Shown piece after piece: positions 16,325-24,921 of a stretch of 37,902 nucleotides of DNA. Every line of letters starts with the position of its first letter. Position 1 is the first letter of the stretch. Under the pieces are notes generated by a model. The model had not been told where the DNA came from, did no database searches, and was given only the letters and a program-made list of their open reading frames with translations. This stretch comes from WVXT01 sp964345635 (lineage in GTDB: Bacteria > UBA6262 > WVXT01), in contig CAYFRM010000025.1 of NCBI GenBank assembly GCA_964345635.1, positions 1-37,902 on the forward strand, given 5' to 3'. A program made the position numbers and the translations under genes.

Positions 16325-17262
16325 CGATGGAAATGAAGGCGACAAGAGATGCCTTTGGGGAGACTCTGGTGGAGCTGGGAAGAAAAAACAGAAAAATTGT
16401 CGTTCTCTCCGGTGATCTGGAAGATTCCACGCGCGCTGAATATTTCAAGAAAGAATTTCCCGAGAGATTTTTTAATCTGGGTATTGCGGAGCAGGATATT
16501 CTGGGAACCGCTGTAGGCTTGAGTTTAGACGGACTGATTCCTTTTGCCTGCTCTTTTGCGGTATTTCTTACCAACCAGGGCTATGGCGTGTTGAGGATTT
16601 CTATCTGTTATAACAAAAGAAATGTGAAGATAATCGGCTCCCACGCTGGCCTTACGGTTGGCCCTGACGGGGCAACCGCGCAATGTCTGGAAGATTTTGC
16701 TATCACTCGGGTTTTGCCTAATATTATTACTATTTCTCCCGCTGATGCAATTGAGACGGAAAAAGCGACGAGAGCGATGGTAGATATATGTGGGCCTGTA
16801 TATATGAGGCTGGGAAGAGCGCCTTTTCCCATAATAACGAAAAATTCCGACTCCTTTGTGGTGGGAAAAGCAAATATCCTGAGAGAAGGGAAGAATTTGA
16901 CGATAATTGCCACAGGACTTCTGGTATCGGAATCGCTTGAGGCAGCGGATCTCCTGGCAAAAGAGAATATTGAGGCAGGAGTTATCAATATGCATACCAT
17001 AAAACCGATCGACCGGGAGATTATAATCCAGGCGGCAAGAGAGACGAAAGCCATTGTAACTGCGGAAGAGCACCAGGTAAACGGAGGTCTGGGAAGCGCG
17101 GTGGCAGAAGTTTTGGTCAAGAATTTCCCCGTGCCACTGGAGATGGTGGCGGTAAATGACACCTTCGGAGAGTCTGGCGACGAGGAGGGGCTGCTCAGAA
17201 AATACCATCTAAAAGATGTGGACATAGTTGCTGCAGCAAGAAAAGTGCTGGAGAGGAGATAG
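16321..17262 (+). CDS. Transketolase, C-terminal subunit
   Basis: The pyrimidine-binding and C-terminal half of transketolase, 313 residues. Visible motifs are RDAFGETLVELG at the start and FFNLGIAEQDILGTAVGLSLDG with the catalytic Glu that activates ThDP. PFACSFAVFLTNQGY follows. The C-terminal domain has GSAVAEVLVKNFPVPLEMVAVNDTFGESG. The GTG start overlaps the stop of the N-terminal subunit (GTGA), so the two are translationally coupled and would make equal amounts. An ATG six bases later is a possible alternative start. A DXS-like role is unlikely because the subunits are separate and the neighbours are pentose phosphate enzymes. Confidence 0.92.
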   Translation: MTMEMKATRDAFGETLVELGRKNRKIVVLSGDLEDSTRAEYFKKEFPERFFNLGIAEQDILGTAVGLSLDGLIPFACSFAVFLTNQGYGVLRISICYNKRNVKIIGSHAGLTVGPDGATAQCLEDFAITRVLPNIITISPADAIETEKATRAMVDICGPVYMRLGRAPFPIITKNSDSFVVGKANILREGKNLTIIATGLLVSESLEAADLLAKENIEAGVINMHTIKPIDREIIIQAARETKAIVTAEEHQVNGGLGSAVAEVLVKNFPVPLEMVAVNDTFGESGDEEGLLRKYHLKDVDIVAAARKVLERR

Positions 17263-17271
17263 GAGATATGT

Positions 17272-18405
17272 ATGGCTACAACGATTGAGAAACTTGCGGA
17301 GCTTGGTCAAAGCGTGTGGCTGGACAGTATTAGCCGCTCTCTCATTGACAGCGGAAGGCTTAAGGAAATGATCGATTTGGGCCTTTCGGGAATGACCTCC
17401 AATCCTACTATTTTTGAAAAAGCCATTAGTTCAAATAATGACTATGACGAGAAGATATGTGAGTTATACGAAAAAGGCAAATCAATTTTTGAAATGTATG
17501 ATGATATAACAATCTGGGACGTACAGGATGCGGCAGATATATTTATGCCTGTCTACGAAAAGACCAATGGGCGGGATGGTTATGTAAGTTTAGAAATCAA
17601 TCCAGAACTCGCGCTTAAGACAGGAGAAACTATAGAGGAAGGAAGAAGGTTACATAAAAAAGTCGATCGCCCCAATGTTATGTTTAAAGTGCCGGCAACC
17701 GATGCGGGATTTCTGGCAATAGAGGAGTTGTTGGGTGAGGGAATAAATGTTAATGTCACCCTAATATTTTCCCTGGAACAGTATGTCAAGACAGTCCAGG
17801 CATTCTTCGCCGGCATGAAGAAACTTTTGGATAGGCAAAATGATTTGAGCGGAGTTCAGTCCGTGGCAAGCGTCTTCGTTATTCGCGTTGACACCGTGGC
17901 AGACGGAATGATTGATGAATTCCTGGAAACGGAGAAGGATATGCTAATAAAAGATAAACTACAATCTTTAAAAGGAAAAGCAGCCGTAGCCAATGCGAAT
18001 CTAATTTTTAAGGAATATCTGCAATTTTTCTCTTCGGAGGAGTTCGTGCAACTGAAACAGAAAGGCGCTCCTGTCCAGAGGCTACTCTGGGGCTCTACCA
18101 GCACCAAGAATCCCCAGTACAGCGATATTAAATACGTAATGGAATTGATTGGCAAAAATACAATAAATACAATGCCGGAAAATACATTGCGGGCCTTTCT
18201 GGACCACGGGATTGTCAAAGAAGCATTGACGGGAGAAACAAATGAAGCTCAAAAGGTTATTGCCGACTTGAATAGTTTCATAATTTACGTAAATCAAATC
18301 TGCAAGAATTTGCTTGATGAAGGGATTGATGCTTTTGGGAAATCTTTTGCGTCCCTTTTGGACTCGCTGGAAACGAAAACCAAGAAATTATGCGTGAAGA
18401 TATAG
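17272..18405 (+). CDS. tal: Transaldolase
   Basis: A 377-residue transaldolase, which transfers dihydroxyacetone units between sedoheptulose-7-phosphate and glyceraldehyde-3-phosphate. The N terminus matches the longer bacterial class (QSVWLDSISRSLI, then SGMTSNPTIFEKAIS). The Schiff-base Lys is in NVMFKVPATDAG near residue 140. INVNVTLIFSLEQY and SVFVIRVDT follow. Length fits the mycobacterial/cyanobacterial-type enzyme rather than the 220-residue MipB-like form. It starts nine bases after the transketolase C subunit, with AGGAGAT before the ATG, in the same operon. Confidence 0.93.
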   Translation: MATTIEKLAELGQSVWLDSISRSLIDSGRLKEMIDLGLSGMTSNPTIFEKAISSNNDYDEKICELYEKGKSIFEMYDDITIWDVQDAADIFMPVYEKTNGRDGYVSLEINPELALKTGETIEEGRRLHKKVDRPNVMFKVPATDAGFLAIEELLGEGINVNVTLIFSLEQYVKTVQAFFAGMKKLLDRQNDLSGVQSVASVFVIRVDTVADGMIDEFLETEKDMLIKDKLQSLKGKAAVANANLIFKEYLQFFSSEEFVQLKQKGAPVQRLLWGSTSTKNPQYSDIKYVMELIGKNTINTMPENTLRAFLDHGIVKEALTGETNEAQKVIADLNSFIIYVNQICKNLLDEGIDAFGKSFASLLDSLETKTKKLCVKI

Positions 18406-18448
18406 AAATTGTGCCATTTGAATTTTAACATTCCAGGGAGCGTGAATA

Positions 18449-18919
18449 GTGATGTTGAAAAGAGAAACTATTGTTGTGGGCGCTGACCATGCCGGGTTTG
18501 AAATTAAAGAGTACATAAAGGCGCTCCTTTTGGAAATGCATTACAGGGTAGAGGATGTAGGGACATTCGGCAAGAAAAGCGTAGACTATCCTGATTACGC
18601 AGAAAGAGTCTCTCTCGCCGTTAGAAAAAAAAAGAATAGGAAAGGAATCCTTGCCTGTGCCACGGGCATGGGAACATCTATTGCCGCAAATAAGATTCCC
18701 GGAATAAGAGCGGCGCTTGTTGTAGACGAGAACGGAGCGAGGTTAAGTAGAGAGCATAATGATGCCAACGTACTTGTTCTTAGGGGCAGGCCTTTTAATA
18801 TAACAAAGATAAAAAAGATATTAAAGGTCTGGTTAACCTCCAGATTCAAAGGCGGCAGACACAAACGGCGGTTGAATAAAATTTCCGTTATAGAAAACAG
18901 AAGCAGGCATTTAAAATAG
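18449..18919 (+). CDS. rpiB: Ribose-5-phosphate isomerase B family
   Basis: Interconverts ribose-5-phosphate and ribulose-5-phosphate. This 156-residue protein has the RpiB/LacAB signature: GADHAGFEIKEYI at the start, DYPDYAERV, the catalytic-Cys loop GILACATGMGTSIAANK near residue 68, and EHNDANVLVLRGR. The C-terminal GGRHKRRLNKI contacts phosphate in known enzymes. The loop reads CATG where most enzymes read CGTG, a small change. Start is GTG 18449 or the next codon ATG 18452. It follows transaldolase by about 45 bases. Confidence 0.9.
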   Translation: MMLKRETIVVGADHAGFEIKEYIKALLLEMHYRVEDVGTFGKKSVDYPDYAERVSLAVRKKKNRKGILACATGMGTSIAANKIPGIRAALVVDENGARLSREHNDANVLVLRGRPFNITKIKKILKVWLTSRFKGGRHKRRLNKISVIENRSRHLK

Positions 18920-18983
18920 ACAGGTCAATCCGGGAAGGAGCAGTAGCGGTTAAAATAAGGCCGGGCTGTGAAGAAGATTCTGC

Positions 18984-19012
18984 TTCACTTCTTTCTTCGC
19001 CATATGTATAAT
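18984..19012 (+). promoter_or_regulatory. Candidate promoter of pgi
   Basis: TTCACT (18984-18989), 17-base spacer, TATAAT (19007-19012), about 54 bases before the pgi ATG in a 146-base gap. The -10 is perfect and the -35 moderate. It suggests pgi can be expressed apart from the transketolase operon. Confidence 0.5.
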
Positions 19013-19065
19013 GTAAAGGATTAAATAAGGGAGATGAATCTTTCCGCGAAGAAAGGAGTTTTTTT

Positions 19066-20538
19066 ATGTCCAATTTGAGATTCGATTTCAACAATATGTT
19101 CAGTTTTAACGTGGGAAGAGAGCACGGAGTTACAGAGAGCGGGTTGGGAAAAATGGCAAGAAGTATTCAAAAGGCGCACAGGCATCTCGGAAATTTGATG
19201 AGTCATCGGGAAAACAGGGTAAATCTTGGTCTGGAGTGGCTGAGATTACCTTTTCAGGAGAGGAGAACTGTCAGGGAAATTCAGAAACTCGGGGAAGAGA
19301 TATCAGAAAAATACGAGAATCTTATTTGTCTGGGCATAGGAGGTTCCTATCTGGGCCTGAAAGCAGCGCAGGACGCGCTGTGTCCTGCTTATTATAATGA
19401 TTTCTCTCCTGTAAGAAAAGGGAGGCCAAGAATCTATTTTGAAGGGAATAACCTGGACCCGGATACATTGGGCGTGTTGTTGAAGAATCTAAGTCCCCAA
19501 AAAACGTTCGTTACGGTAATATCCAAATCGGGGGAGACAACGGAGACAAAAGTAGCTTTCTCGGTGGTTGAGTCCTGGCTAAGAAAGAGAGTGGGAAGAA
19601 GATATGGCCGACAAATAATTGCGATAACCGATCCGAAATCGGGTAGTTTGCGGCGAAAAGTAATCCGGGAGCAAAAGAAAGATAGTCTGAGTTTTCGCAA
19701 TCTCCCACTGCTTGAGGGTGTAGGCGGAAGGTATTCCGAGCTAAACATGGGCCTGCTTCACCTGGCAGTTGTGGGAGTTAATGTACAGAAACTTCTTGAA
19801 GGGGCAAGGGCGATGGCGAGAAGATGTAGCGCGGACTCTGTCTATAAAAATCCCGCTTATATGTACGCGACGCTACAGACTATTCTTTACAGGAAAAAAA
19901 ATAAATCGATTGCAGTAATGATGCCCTTTTCAGAGAGACTTAAATCTACTGCCGATTGGTACAGCCAGCTTTTGGCCGAAAGTCTGGGTAAGAAGTATCA
20001 AAGAGAAATCAGAACTGGCTCTGCGGGCAGGGAAAGATGGGTGGATGATGAGAATCGTATCGTGAACGTGGGTCGAACACCTCTCCCCTGCCGGGGCACA
20101 AACGATTTGCATTCCATTCATCAAAACAATATCGAAGGAGAGAATAACAAAACAGTCACTTTTATCCGCGTGGAGAATTTTGACCAGAACATAAAAACTC
20201 CGCAAGCCGGTGACTTTCTATCAGGAAAGTCCTACTCGGAATTGATTAGATTGGCGCAGGAAGCAACGGAATGGTCTCTGGTGAGAGAGAAAAGACCCAA
20301 TTGCACGATTGTCCTTCCGGAAATTACGCCCTATAACTGGGGCGAACTCATCTTTTTCTTTGAAATGGCTACGGCATTTGAAGGAGAGTTGTTGAATGTA
20401 AACGCTTTTAATCAGCCCGGCGTGGAGAGCTACAAAAACTATATGTACTACAAATTACGTAAGGCAGGAATTTCCGGAAAAGCAGGAGCAGAAATTAGAA
20501 AATATCCTGTCGTAAAAAAAACCGAATTTGTCATATGA
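19066..20538 (+). CDS. pgi: Glucose-6-phosphate isomerase
   Basis: Interconverts glucose-6-phosphate and fructose-6-phosphate in glycolysis and gluconeogenesis. At 490 residues it is between the compact Bacillus type and the longer E. coli type. Motifs in order are CLGIGGSYLGLKAA near residue 91, VISKSGETTETK near 150, GVGGRYSELNMGLL near 220, and GTNDLHSIHQNNIEG near 344, which holds the active-site His region. The conserved C-terminal part has NAFNQPGVESYKN. AAGGAG precedes the ATG. It joins glycolysis to the adjacent pentose-phosphate genes; no oxidative-branch gene is visible in the window. Confidence 0.95.
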   Translation: MSNLRFDFNNMFSFNVGREHGVTESGLGKMARSIQKAHRHLGNLMSHRENRVNLGLEWLRLPFQERRTVREIQKLGEEISEKYENLICLGIGGSYLGLKAAQDALCPAYYNDFSPVRKGRPRIYFEGNNLDPDTLGVLLKNLSPQKTFVTVISKSGETTETKVAFSVVESWLRKRVGRRYGRQIIAITDPKSGSLRRKVIREQKKDSLSFRNLPLLEGVGGRYSELNMGLLHLAVVGVNVQKLLEGARAMARRCSADSVYKNPAYMYATLQTILYRKKNKSIAVMMPFSERLKSTADWYSQLLAESLGKKYQREIRTGSAGRERWVDDENRIVNVGRTPLPCRGTNDLHSIHQNNIEGENNKTVTFIRVENFDQNIKTPQAGDFLSGKSYSELIRLAQEATEWSLVREKRPNCTIVLPEITPYNWGELIFFFEMATAFEGELLNVNAFNQPGVESYKNYMYYKLRKAGISGKAGAEIRKYPVVKKTEFVI

Positions 20539-20642
20539 AAAATTGTCATCAGTATTGAATTGACACAGGAACCGACATATCTGAAGATCCCTCCAAAATG
20601 TTGCAGTTCACACCGGCTTAAGAATTTTCCCAAAATATCAGT

Positions 20643-20693
20643 TTGACGTATCGTACTAAGTTTAGTAAAATATTTGTTTAGTATTTCTTACTA
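20643..20693 (+). promoter_or_regulatory. Promoter with overlapping dyad operators
   Basis: TTGACG (20643-20648), 17-base spacer, TAAAAT (20666-20671). The perfect dyad TACTAA-GT-TTAGTA (20654-20667) lies within the spacer and touches the -10. A second dyad TAGTA-TTTCT-TACTA (20679-20693) lies just downstream. The arms share the ACTAA/TTAGT theme. This arrangement suits repression of the TSUP gene, which starts at 20715. Confidence 0.6.
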
Positions 20694-20714
20694 TCGTCTC
20701 TTGAAGGTTTAACT

Positions 20715-21443
20715 GTGATTGTTTACATAATCGTGGGTTTTTTCGCTCAAATAATTGACGGCGCTCTGGGAATGGCATACGGAGTCACTTCCACTACCTT
20801 CTTACTAAGCCTGGGCATACCACCCGCGGCAGCAAGTGCCAGCGTCCACACCGCAGAGATATTTGCCAGCGGCGCATCGGGACTGGCACACTTAAGGTTC
20901 GGAAACGTGGACAAGAAATTGTTTAAGAAGCTTTTGATTCCGGGAATAGCGGGAGGAATTTTGGGAGCGTACATCCTTACTGCCGTGCCGGGAAAAACGA
21001 TAAAACCTTTCATTGCGTTTTACCTTCTTATAATGGGTTTGATTATCCTTCGAAAAGCATTCAAGAAAATTGAACAGAAAGAAGTCAAAACCAAACTGTT
21101 ACCGTTAGGAATATCCGGGGGATTCTTCGACGCGATGGGCGGCGGCGGCTGGGGCCCGATAGTAACATCCACTTTAGTTGCCAGAGGACACAATCCCAGA
21201 TTTTCAATCGGTTCGGTCAACCTGGCAGAGTTTTTCGTAACGGTGGCGGAAGTGGCGACTTTTTTGACAATAATCGGATTGGCACATTGGCAGATAATTA
21301 TCGGTTTAATCATCGGGGGAGTTCTGGCAGCTCCTCTGGCGGCTTATGTCTGCAAGAGACTGCCTTCCCGGGCGTTGATGATAATGGTGGGACTATTGAT
21401 TGTGGCTTTAAGCCTAAGAACAATATGTTCTGCCCTATTATGA
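20715..21443 (+). CDS. TSUP family (TauE/SafE) anion permease
   Basis: A 242-residue membrane protein with about seven hydrophobic segments. It has the family hallmarks IIDGALGMAYGVTSTTFLLSLG near the start and the repeat FDAMGGGGWGPIVTSTLVARGH in the second half. TSUP proteins move sulfite, sulfonates, thiosulfate or other anions. GTG is the start. It has its own promoter with operator-like dyads, so it is probably regulated by its substrate or by stress. A sulfur-compound substrate would fit the sulfur-relay operon in this window, but the two loci are 7 kb apart and the link is speculative. Confidence 0.88.
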   Translation: MIVYIIVGFFAQIIDGALGMAYGVTSTTFLLSLGIPPAAASASVHTAEIFASGASGLAHLRFGNVDKKLFKKLLIPGIAGGILGAYILTAVPGKTIKPFIAFYLLIMGLIILRKAFKKIEQKEVKTKLLPLGISGGFFDAMGGGGWGPIVTSTLVARGHNPRFSIGSVNLAEFFVTVAEVATFLTIIGLAHWQIIIGLIIGGVLAAPLAAYVCKRLPSRALMIMVGLLIVALSLRTICSALL

Positions 21444-21456
21444 ACAGGAGTGAGAA

Positions 21457-21894
21457 ATGATTGTGGCTGTTATTGGCGGGAATTATTGTAGTCAGGAAAT
21501 GGCTGAAGTTGGTTATGAGGTGGGAAAGAGAATTGCCCAGAAGAAGCATATTCTTATATGCGGAGGATTGGGGGGAGTGATGGAAGCAGCCTGTCGGGGA
21601 GCGAAGAACGGAGGGGGCTTGACCATTGGCGTTCTCCCCGGCAAAGACAAAAATGACGCTAATCGCTTTGTGGATATACCTATTGTCACGGCAATGAGCC
21701 ACGCGCGGAATGCGATTATCACGCGCACTGCCGACGTACTGATTGCCGTGGACGGCAGGTATGGGACTCTATCGGAGATTGGACTGGCCCTGGCCACGGG
21801 CAAGAAGGTGGTAGGAATCAATACCTGGGATATTGAAGGCGTAATTTCTGTGGGGAGCGTCGATGAAGCAATGAAGCAGATAGAAAAGGGATAA
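21457..21894 (+). CDS. LOG-like (TIGR00725-type) nucleotide-binding protein
   Basis: A 145-residue Rossmann-like SLOG protein. Features: VIGGNYCSQEMAEVGYEVG at the start, GGLGGVMEAACRGAKNGGG near residues 37-55, and ARNAIITRTADVLIAVDGRYGTLSEIGLAL near 84-113. In true LOG phosphoribohydrolases the second motif is PGGxGTxxE; here it is DGRYGTLSE, typical of the TIGR00725 subgroup whose substrate is uncertain. It starts 13 bases after the permease and precedes dtd by 16 bases. Confidence 0.82.
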   Translation: MIVAVIGGNYCSQEMAEVGYEVGKRIAQKKHILICGGLGGVMEAACRGAKNGGGLTIGVLPGKDKNDANRFVDIPIVTAMSHARNAIITRTADVLIAVDGRYGTLSEIGLALATGKKVVGINTWDIEGVISVGSVDEAMKQIEKG

Positions 21895-21910
21895 CTTTTG
21901 GGAGGGAGAA

Positions 21911-22363
21911 TTGAGAGCGATTGTTCAGAGAGTATCGGAAGCGAGCGTGAGCGTTAAGGAGAATGAATCATTCAAAGAGATAAATAAGATTGGAAAAGGT
22001 CTGGTGGTTCTTCTCGGTGTGGGAAAAGAGGATGGGGAGAATGACGCCGAATATCTTGCCGGGAAGATTTGCCACCTGCGCATCTTCCCTGACGAAAACG
22101 ATAGGATGAACCTCTCCATTCTCGACGTGAAAGGAGAAATTCTGGCTGTTTCCCAGTTTACCCTCTACGGAGATTGTAGAAAGGGAAGGAGGCCCGATTT
22201 CACTTCCGCTGCCCCCCCGGATATGGCAGAAGGTCTATATGAAAAATTTATGGAAAAAGTTAGAGCCAATGGTATAGAAGTTAAGTGCGGAGAGTTTCAG
22301 GCCCGCATGCTGGTAAATATTCATAATGATGGGCCGGTGACGATACTTCTGGAGAGCAAATAG
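21911..22363 (+). CDS. dtd: D-aminoacyl-tRNA deacylase
   Basis: Removes D-amino acids (and glycine from tRNA-Ala) from mischarged tRNAs. This 150-residue protein matches family length. It begins MRAIVQRVSEASVSV, has the catalytic motif SQFTLYGDCRKGRRPDF near residue 78, and ends with the Gly-cisPro segment NDGPVTILLESK. It starts at TTG with GGAGG nine bases upstream. Its TAG stop overlaps the GTG start of the next gene by one base. Its glycine-clearing role makes it a natural functional partner of the alaS gene elsewhere in the window, though they are not linked in an operon. Confidence 0.95.
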   Translation: MRAIVQRVSEASVSVKENESFKEINKIGKGLVVLLGVGKEDGENDAEYLAGKICHLRIFPDENDRMNLSILDVKGEILAVSQFTLYGDCRKGRRPDFTSAAPPDMAEGLYEKFMEKVRANGIEVKCGEFQARMLVNIHNDGPVTILLESK

Positions 22364-24285
22364 TGCAGAGAAGGCTTTTGTTCATACTATTTTCAATTAT
22401 GTTTCTTACGGCTATCCTGGTCGGCTACCGCTGGTACTCGCCCGATATCTACCTGAAAACTTTGAAGAAGAAGCATCTCCACTATGACTTCGTTGACATT
22501 TCCGCCGGAATGAGAGATAAAAATTTCAAAGAGGATTTTAAACATAGAACTCTCCCTGCCATAATTTACAGAGGAATATCTCCTGTTCCTACGATTGGTA
22601 AGAAGTGGTCTGTGGAACTGAAATACGATGAGAAGAATGGCAGATGGCGGGGAAGATGGCCGGTCCCCTGGAACGCTCCTGATGGGAAATACATAATCAG
22701 AATATGGTTGTCGCCCGAAATGAGAGAGAAGATTCGCCTCAAAGATATTAAATTTCTTGTTAGCCGTCGCCGGCCGCGAAAGTTGCAGCGTGGCTTATGC
22801 GTTATGACCATGGAGAACATGCGTCCCTTGAAGACTATGAAGGTGAGGGGGCCGGATGGAGAGACGGGCGATTGGAAGAAGCTCTTCGACTGGTTAGAGT
22901 TTTCCGGGGCTAATACTTTCTGGTATATGGCTGGTCAGACTTCGGCTTATGCCGAAAGATTGCCTGATGATTTTCCCTGGAATAGCGAAAATCTCGATTT
23001 TATCGACGACCTGGCCAAAGAGGCTGAGAAGAGGGGTATCGATTTTGGCTACTGGGTTCAGTGTTACCTCACGTTTGGCCCCAGAAGATACAGACCCGAT
23101 TACGAGTATGGTTGGGATTATAAATATGAATTGGGGAGGCCCATTCCTACCCGCGGCATATCTATCGGGGATAAAAAGCGGATAAAAGACATAGTCAAAT
23201 TTATCAAAAGATTAGAAAGTATTAAAGAAATCGATTATATCGGGTTGGATTATATTCGCACGGCAAAAGGCGGGCTGGAGTTGGTGGATGAGTTTGTAAA
23301 AGAAATGGAAGTGGAAGTTCCCCGGAAGTGGAATCAGTTTTCCAAAAGAGAACGAATGGACTGGCTGGGCAGAATAGCGGAGCGTACGCGGGAAAGAGAT
23401 ATCCCGGTAATAGACCAGTGGAATTGGTGGAGGGCAAGGCAGGCAGCAAGGGTTCTGAGGAGAATAAAAGAAGAAGCAGATCTTACCAGGCCTCTCTGGG
23501 TATTCAATCTGAGTTGGGAGAAGGGCTGGCAGCACGGCCAGGACGTGGTGATGAAGAATGACGCTGGCGTGGACATCGTAGCAGTAATGCTCTACGAATC
23601 GGACATGGAGCAGTTAGATTGCCTGATTGAAGAGTGGAACGAATATTTAGATAAGGGAGACGCTAATCTAATTGTCGGCGATGATTACGATTGGCCACTC
23701 CATCAGTATACTCTGAATCCTGCCGGTCCGGAGGATTTTTATGGGCGGACGTTGAAAGCAATGGAGAACATCTACGGAGATGGGCCGGTCTCGGGAATCT
23801 TCACTCATGACCTGGCGCGGGCCCTGTGGGGAAGGAGAGGTCCCTATCCGCCACAAGAGTGGTTACTGGCCGGTGCCTCCTGTTTTTCCCGGCTACGGGA
23901 AGAATGGAAGATAATTCCTCTTCACACCGAGATTGAGATTCCCGATAAGGTTCTGTTTAATACAAGGTTTTCGGCAAAAGTGGTGGTGAAGAATCGTGGC
24001 CCACTTAAGGTAGAGAAGATAAGAGTTTCTCTGCTGCCGCAAGAAGGGATCAAAATTGTTTCCCGGGATCATAGAGAGATAGAATCGCTTGCTCCCGACG
24101 AGACTAAGATAGTGGAGTTTAAGTTGAAGATAGGCGAGTTCGATTACGAGCGGGGATTCCGACATATGGTAGCTTCCCGGACAGAATGGAAAACTGGCGA
24201 ATTCCCCGGTTATGCATTCAAGTATTTGAGTCTCATCGAAGAGCCACTTCTGTTTCCCACCACAACGTTCGCAATGACGGAATAG
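22363..24285 (+). CDS. Large exported or membrane-anchored glycosidase-like protein
   Basis: A 640-residue protein with an N-terminal membrane anchor or signal (LLFILFSIMFLTAILVGY, about 5-22). Residues about 50-140 are beta-rich (KWSVELKYDE, YIIRIWLSPEM). Residues about 150-510 look like a TIM barrel: FSGANTFWYMAGQTSAYAERLP, RGIDFGYWVQCYLTFG, IDYIGLDYIRTAKGG, IPVIDQWNWWRARQAA, GVDIVAVMLYESD. Asp/Glu on strand ends suit a retaining glycosidase. A C-terminal CARDB-like Ig domain follows (KVVVKNRGPLKVEKIRVSLL). The specific family is not recognised. The last residues (TTTFAMTE) come from TTCGCAATGACGGAA, which looks like a dispersed-repeat fragment, so the ancestral C terminus may have been altered. 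Confidence 0.65.
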   Translation: MQRRLLFILFSIMFLTAILVGYRWYSPDIYLKTLKKKHLHYDFVDISAGMRDKNFKEDFKHRTLPAIIYRGISPVPTIGKKWSVELKYDEKNGRWRGRWPVPWNAPDGKYIIRIWLSPEMREKIRLKDIKFLVSRRRPRKLQRGLCVMTMENMRPLKTMKVRGPDGETGDWKKLFDWLEFSGANTFWYMAGQTSAYAERLPDDFPWNSENLDFIDDLAKEAEKRGIDFGYWVQCYLTFGPRRYRPDYEYGWDYKYELGRPIPTRGISIGDKKRIKDIVKFIKRLESIKEIDYIGLDYIRTAKGGLELVDEFVKEMEVEVPRKWNQFSKRERMDWLGRIAERTRERDIPVIDQWNWWRARQAARVLRRIKEEADLTRPLWVFNLSWEKGWQHGQDVVMKNDAGVDIVAVMLYESDMEQLDCLIEEWNEYLDKGDANLIVGDDYDWPLHQYTLNPAGPEDFYGRTLKAMENIYGDGPVSGIFTHDLARALWGRRGPYPPQEWLLAGASCFSRLREEWKIIPLHTEIEIPDKVLFNTRFSAKVVVKNRGPLKVEKIRVSLLPQEGIKIVSRDHREIESLAPDETKIVEFKLKIGEFDYERGFRHMVASRTEWKTGEFPGYAFKYLSLIEEPLLFPTTTFAMTE

Positions 24286-24288
24286 AAT

Positions 24289-24921
24289 ATGGGTAAATGG
24301 TTATTAAGAATAATTTTGATATTTTTATTACCGGTTTTTGTTACGGGTTGTTCCTCAAAGGAGAAAAAAGAGAGAATAAAGGGAGCGGAAATGAAGATTT
24401 ATATTATACCATTGGGAGATGTTGAAAAAGAGACCCTTTTGAAATTGTCCTGGGCCTTGCGAAATAAGTTTGCAGCAGTCTTTCAAGTGGGCAAATCGTT
24501 GCCTATCCCCGAAGATGCGTACCGGGCTAAGAGAAAGCAATATTTTGCCAGCCGTATACTGGACGAACTGAAACAAAATATCCCGCAAGATGCAGACAAG
24601 GTTCTGGGTGTTCTCGACGTAGACATCTTCGTCCCTGTGCTGAACTTCATCTTTGGTCAGGCGGACCTGGGAAGAGACGTGGCTTTGATTTCCTTAACTC
24701 GCTTGCGGGAAGAGTTTTATGGCAATGACAAGAACGAGAAACTCTTCCTGGAGAGAGCGCTTAAGGAAGCGGTTCACGAATTGGGGCATACTCTCGGTTT
24801 AAGACACTGTATCAACCGTCGATGCGTGATGTATTTTTCCAATAGCCTTCGGGACACGGACATAAAAGGGCCGGATTTTTGTGAACGATGCGCGAAAGGA
24901 CTGGAAATAGAGCTAAAATGA
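24289..24921 (+). CDS. Archaemetzincin-like metalloprotease, lipoprotein
   Basis: A 210-residue zinc protease. The peptidase M54 signature is complete: HELGHTLGLRHC at 163-174, then CVMYFSN with Cys179, and FCERC with Cys198 and Cys201. The Glu after His163 is the catalytic base. Unlike most archaemetzincins, which are cytosolic, it starts with a lipoprotein signal (LLRIILIFLLPVFVTGC) with the lipobox VTG-Cys21, so it should be anchored outside the cytoplasm. The stop overlaps the next gene start (ATGA). The substrate is unknown. It is probably translated together with the exported protein-repair methyltransferase that follows. Confidence 0.9.
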   Translation: MGKWLLRIILIFLLPVFVTGCSSKEKKERIKGAEMKIYIIPLGDVEKETLLKLSWALRNKFAAVFQVGKSLPIPEDAYRAKRKQYFASRILDELKQNIPQDADKVLGVLDVDIFVPVLNFIFGQADLGRDVALISLTRLREEFYGNDKNEKLFLERALKEAVHELGHTLGLRHCINRRCVMYFSNSLRDTDIKGPDFCERCAKGLEIELK

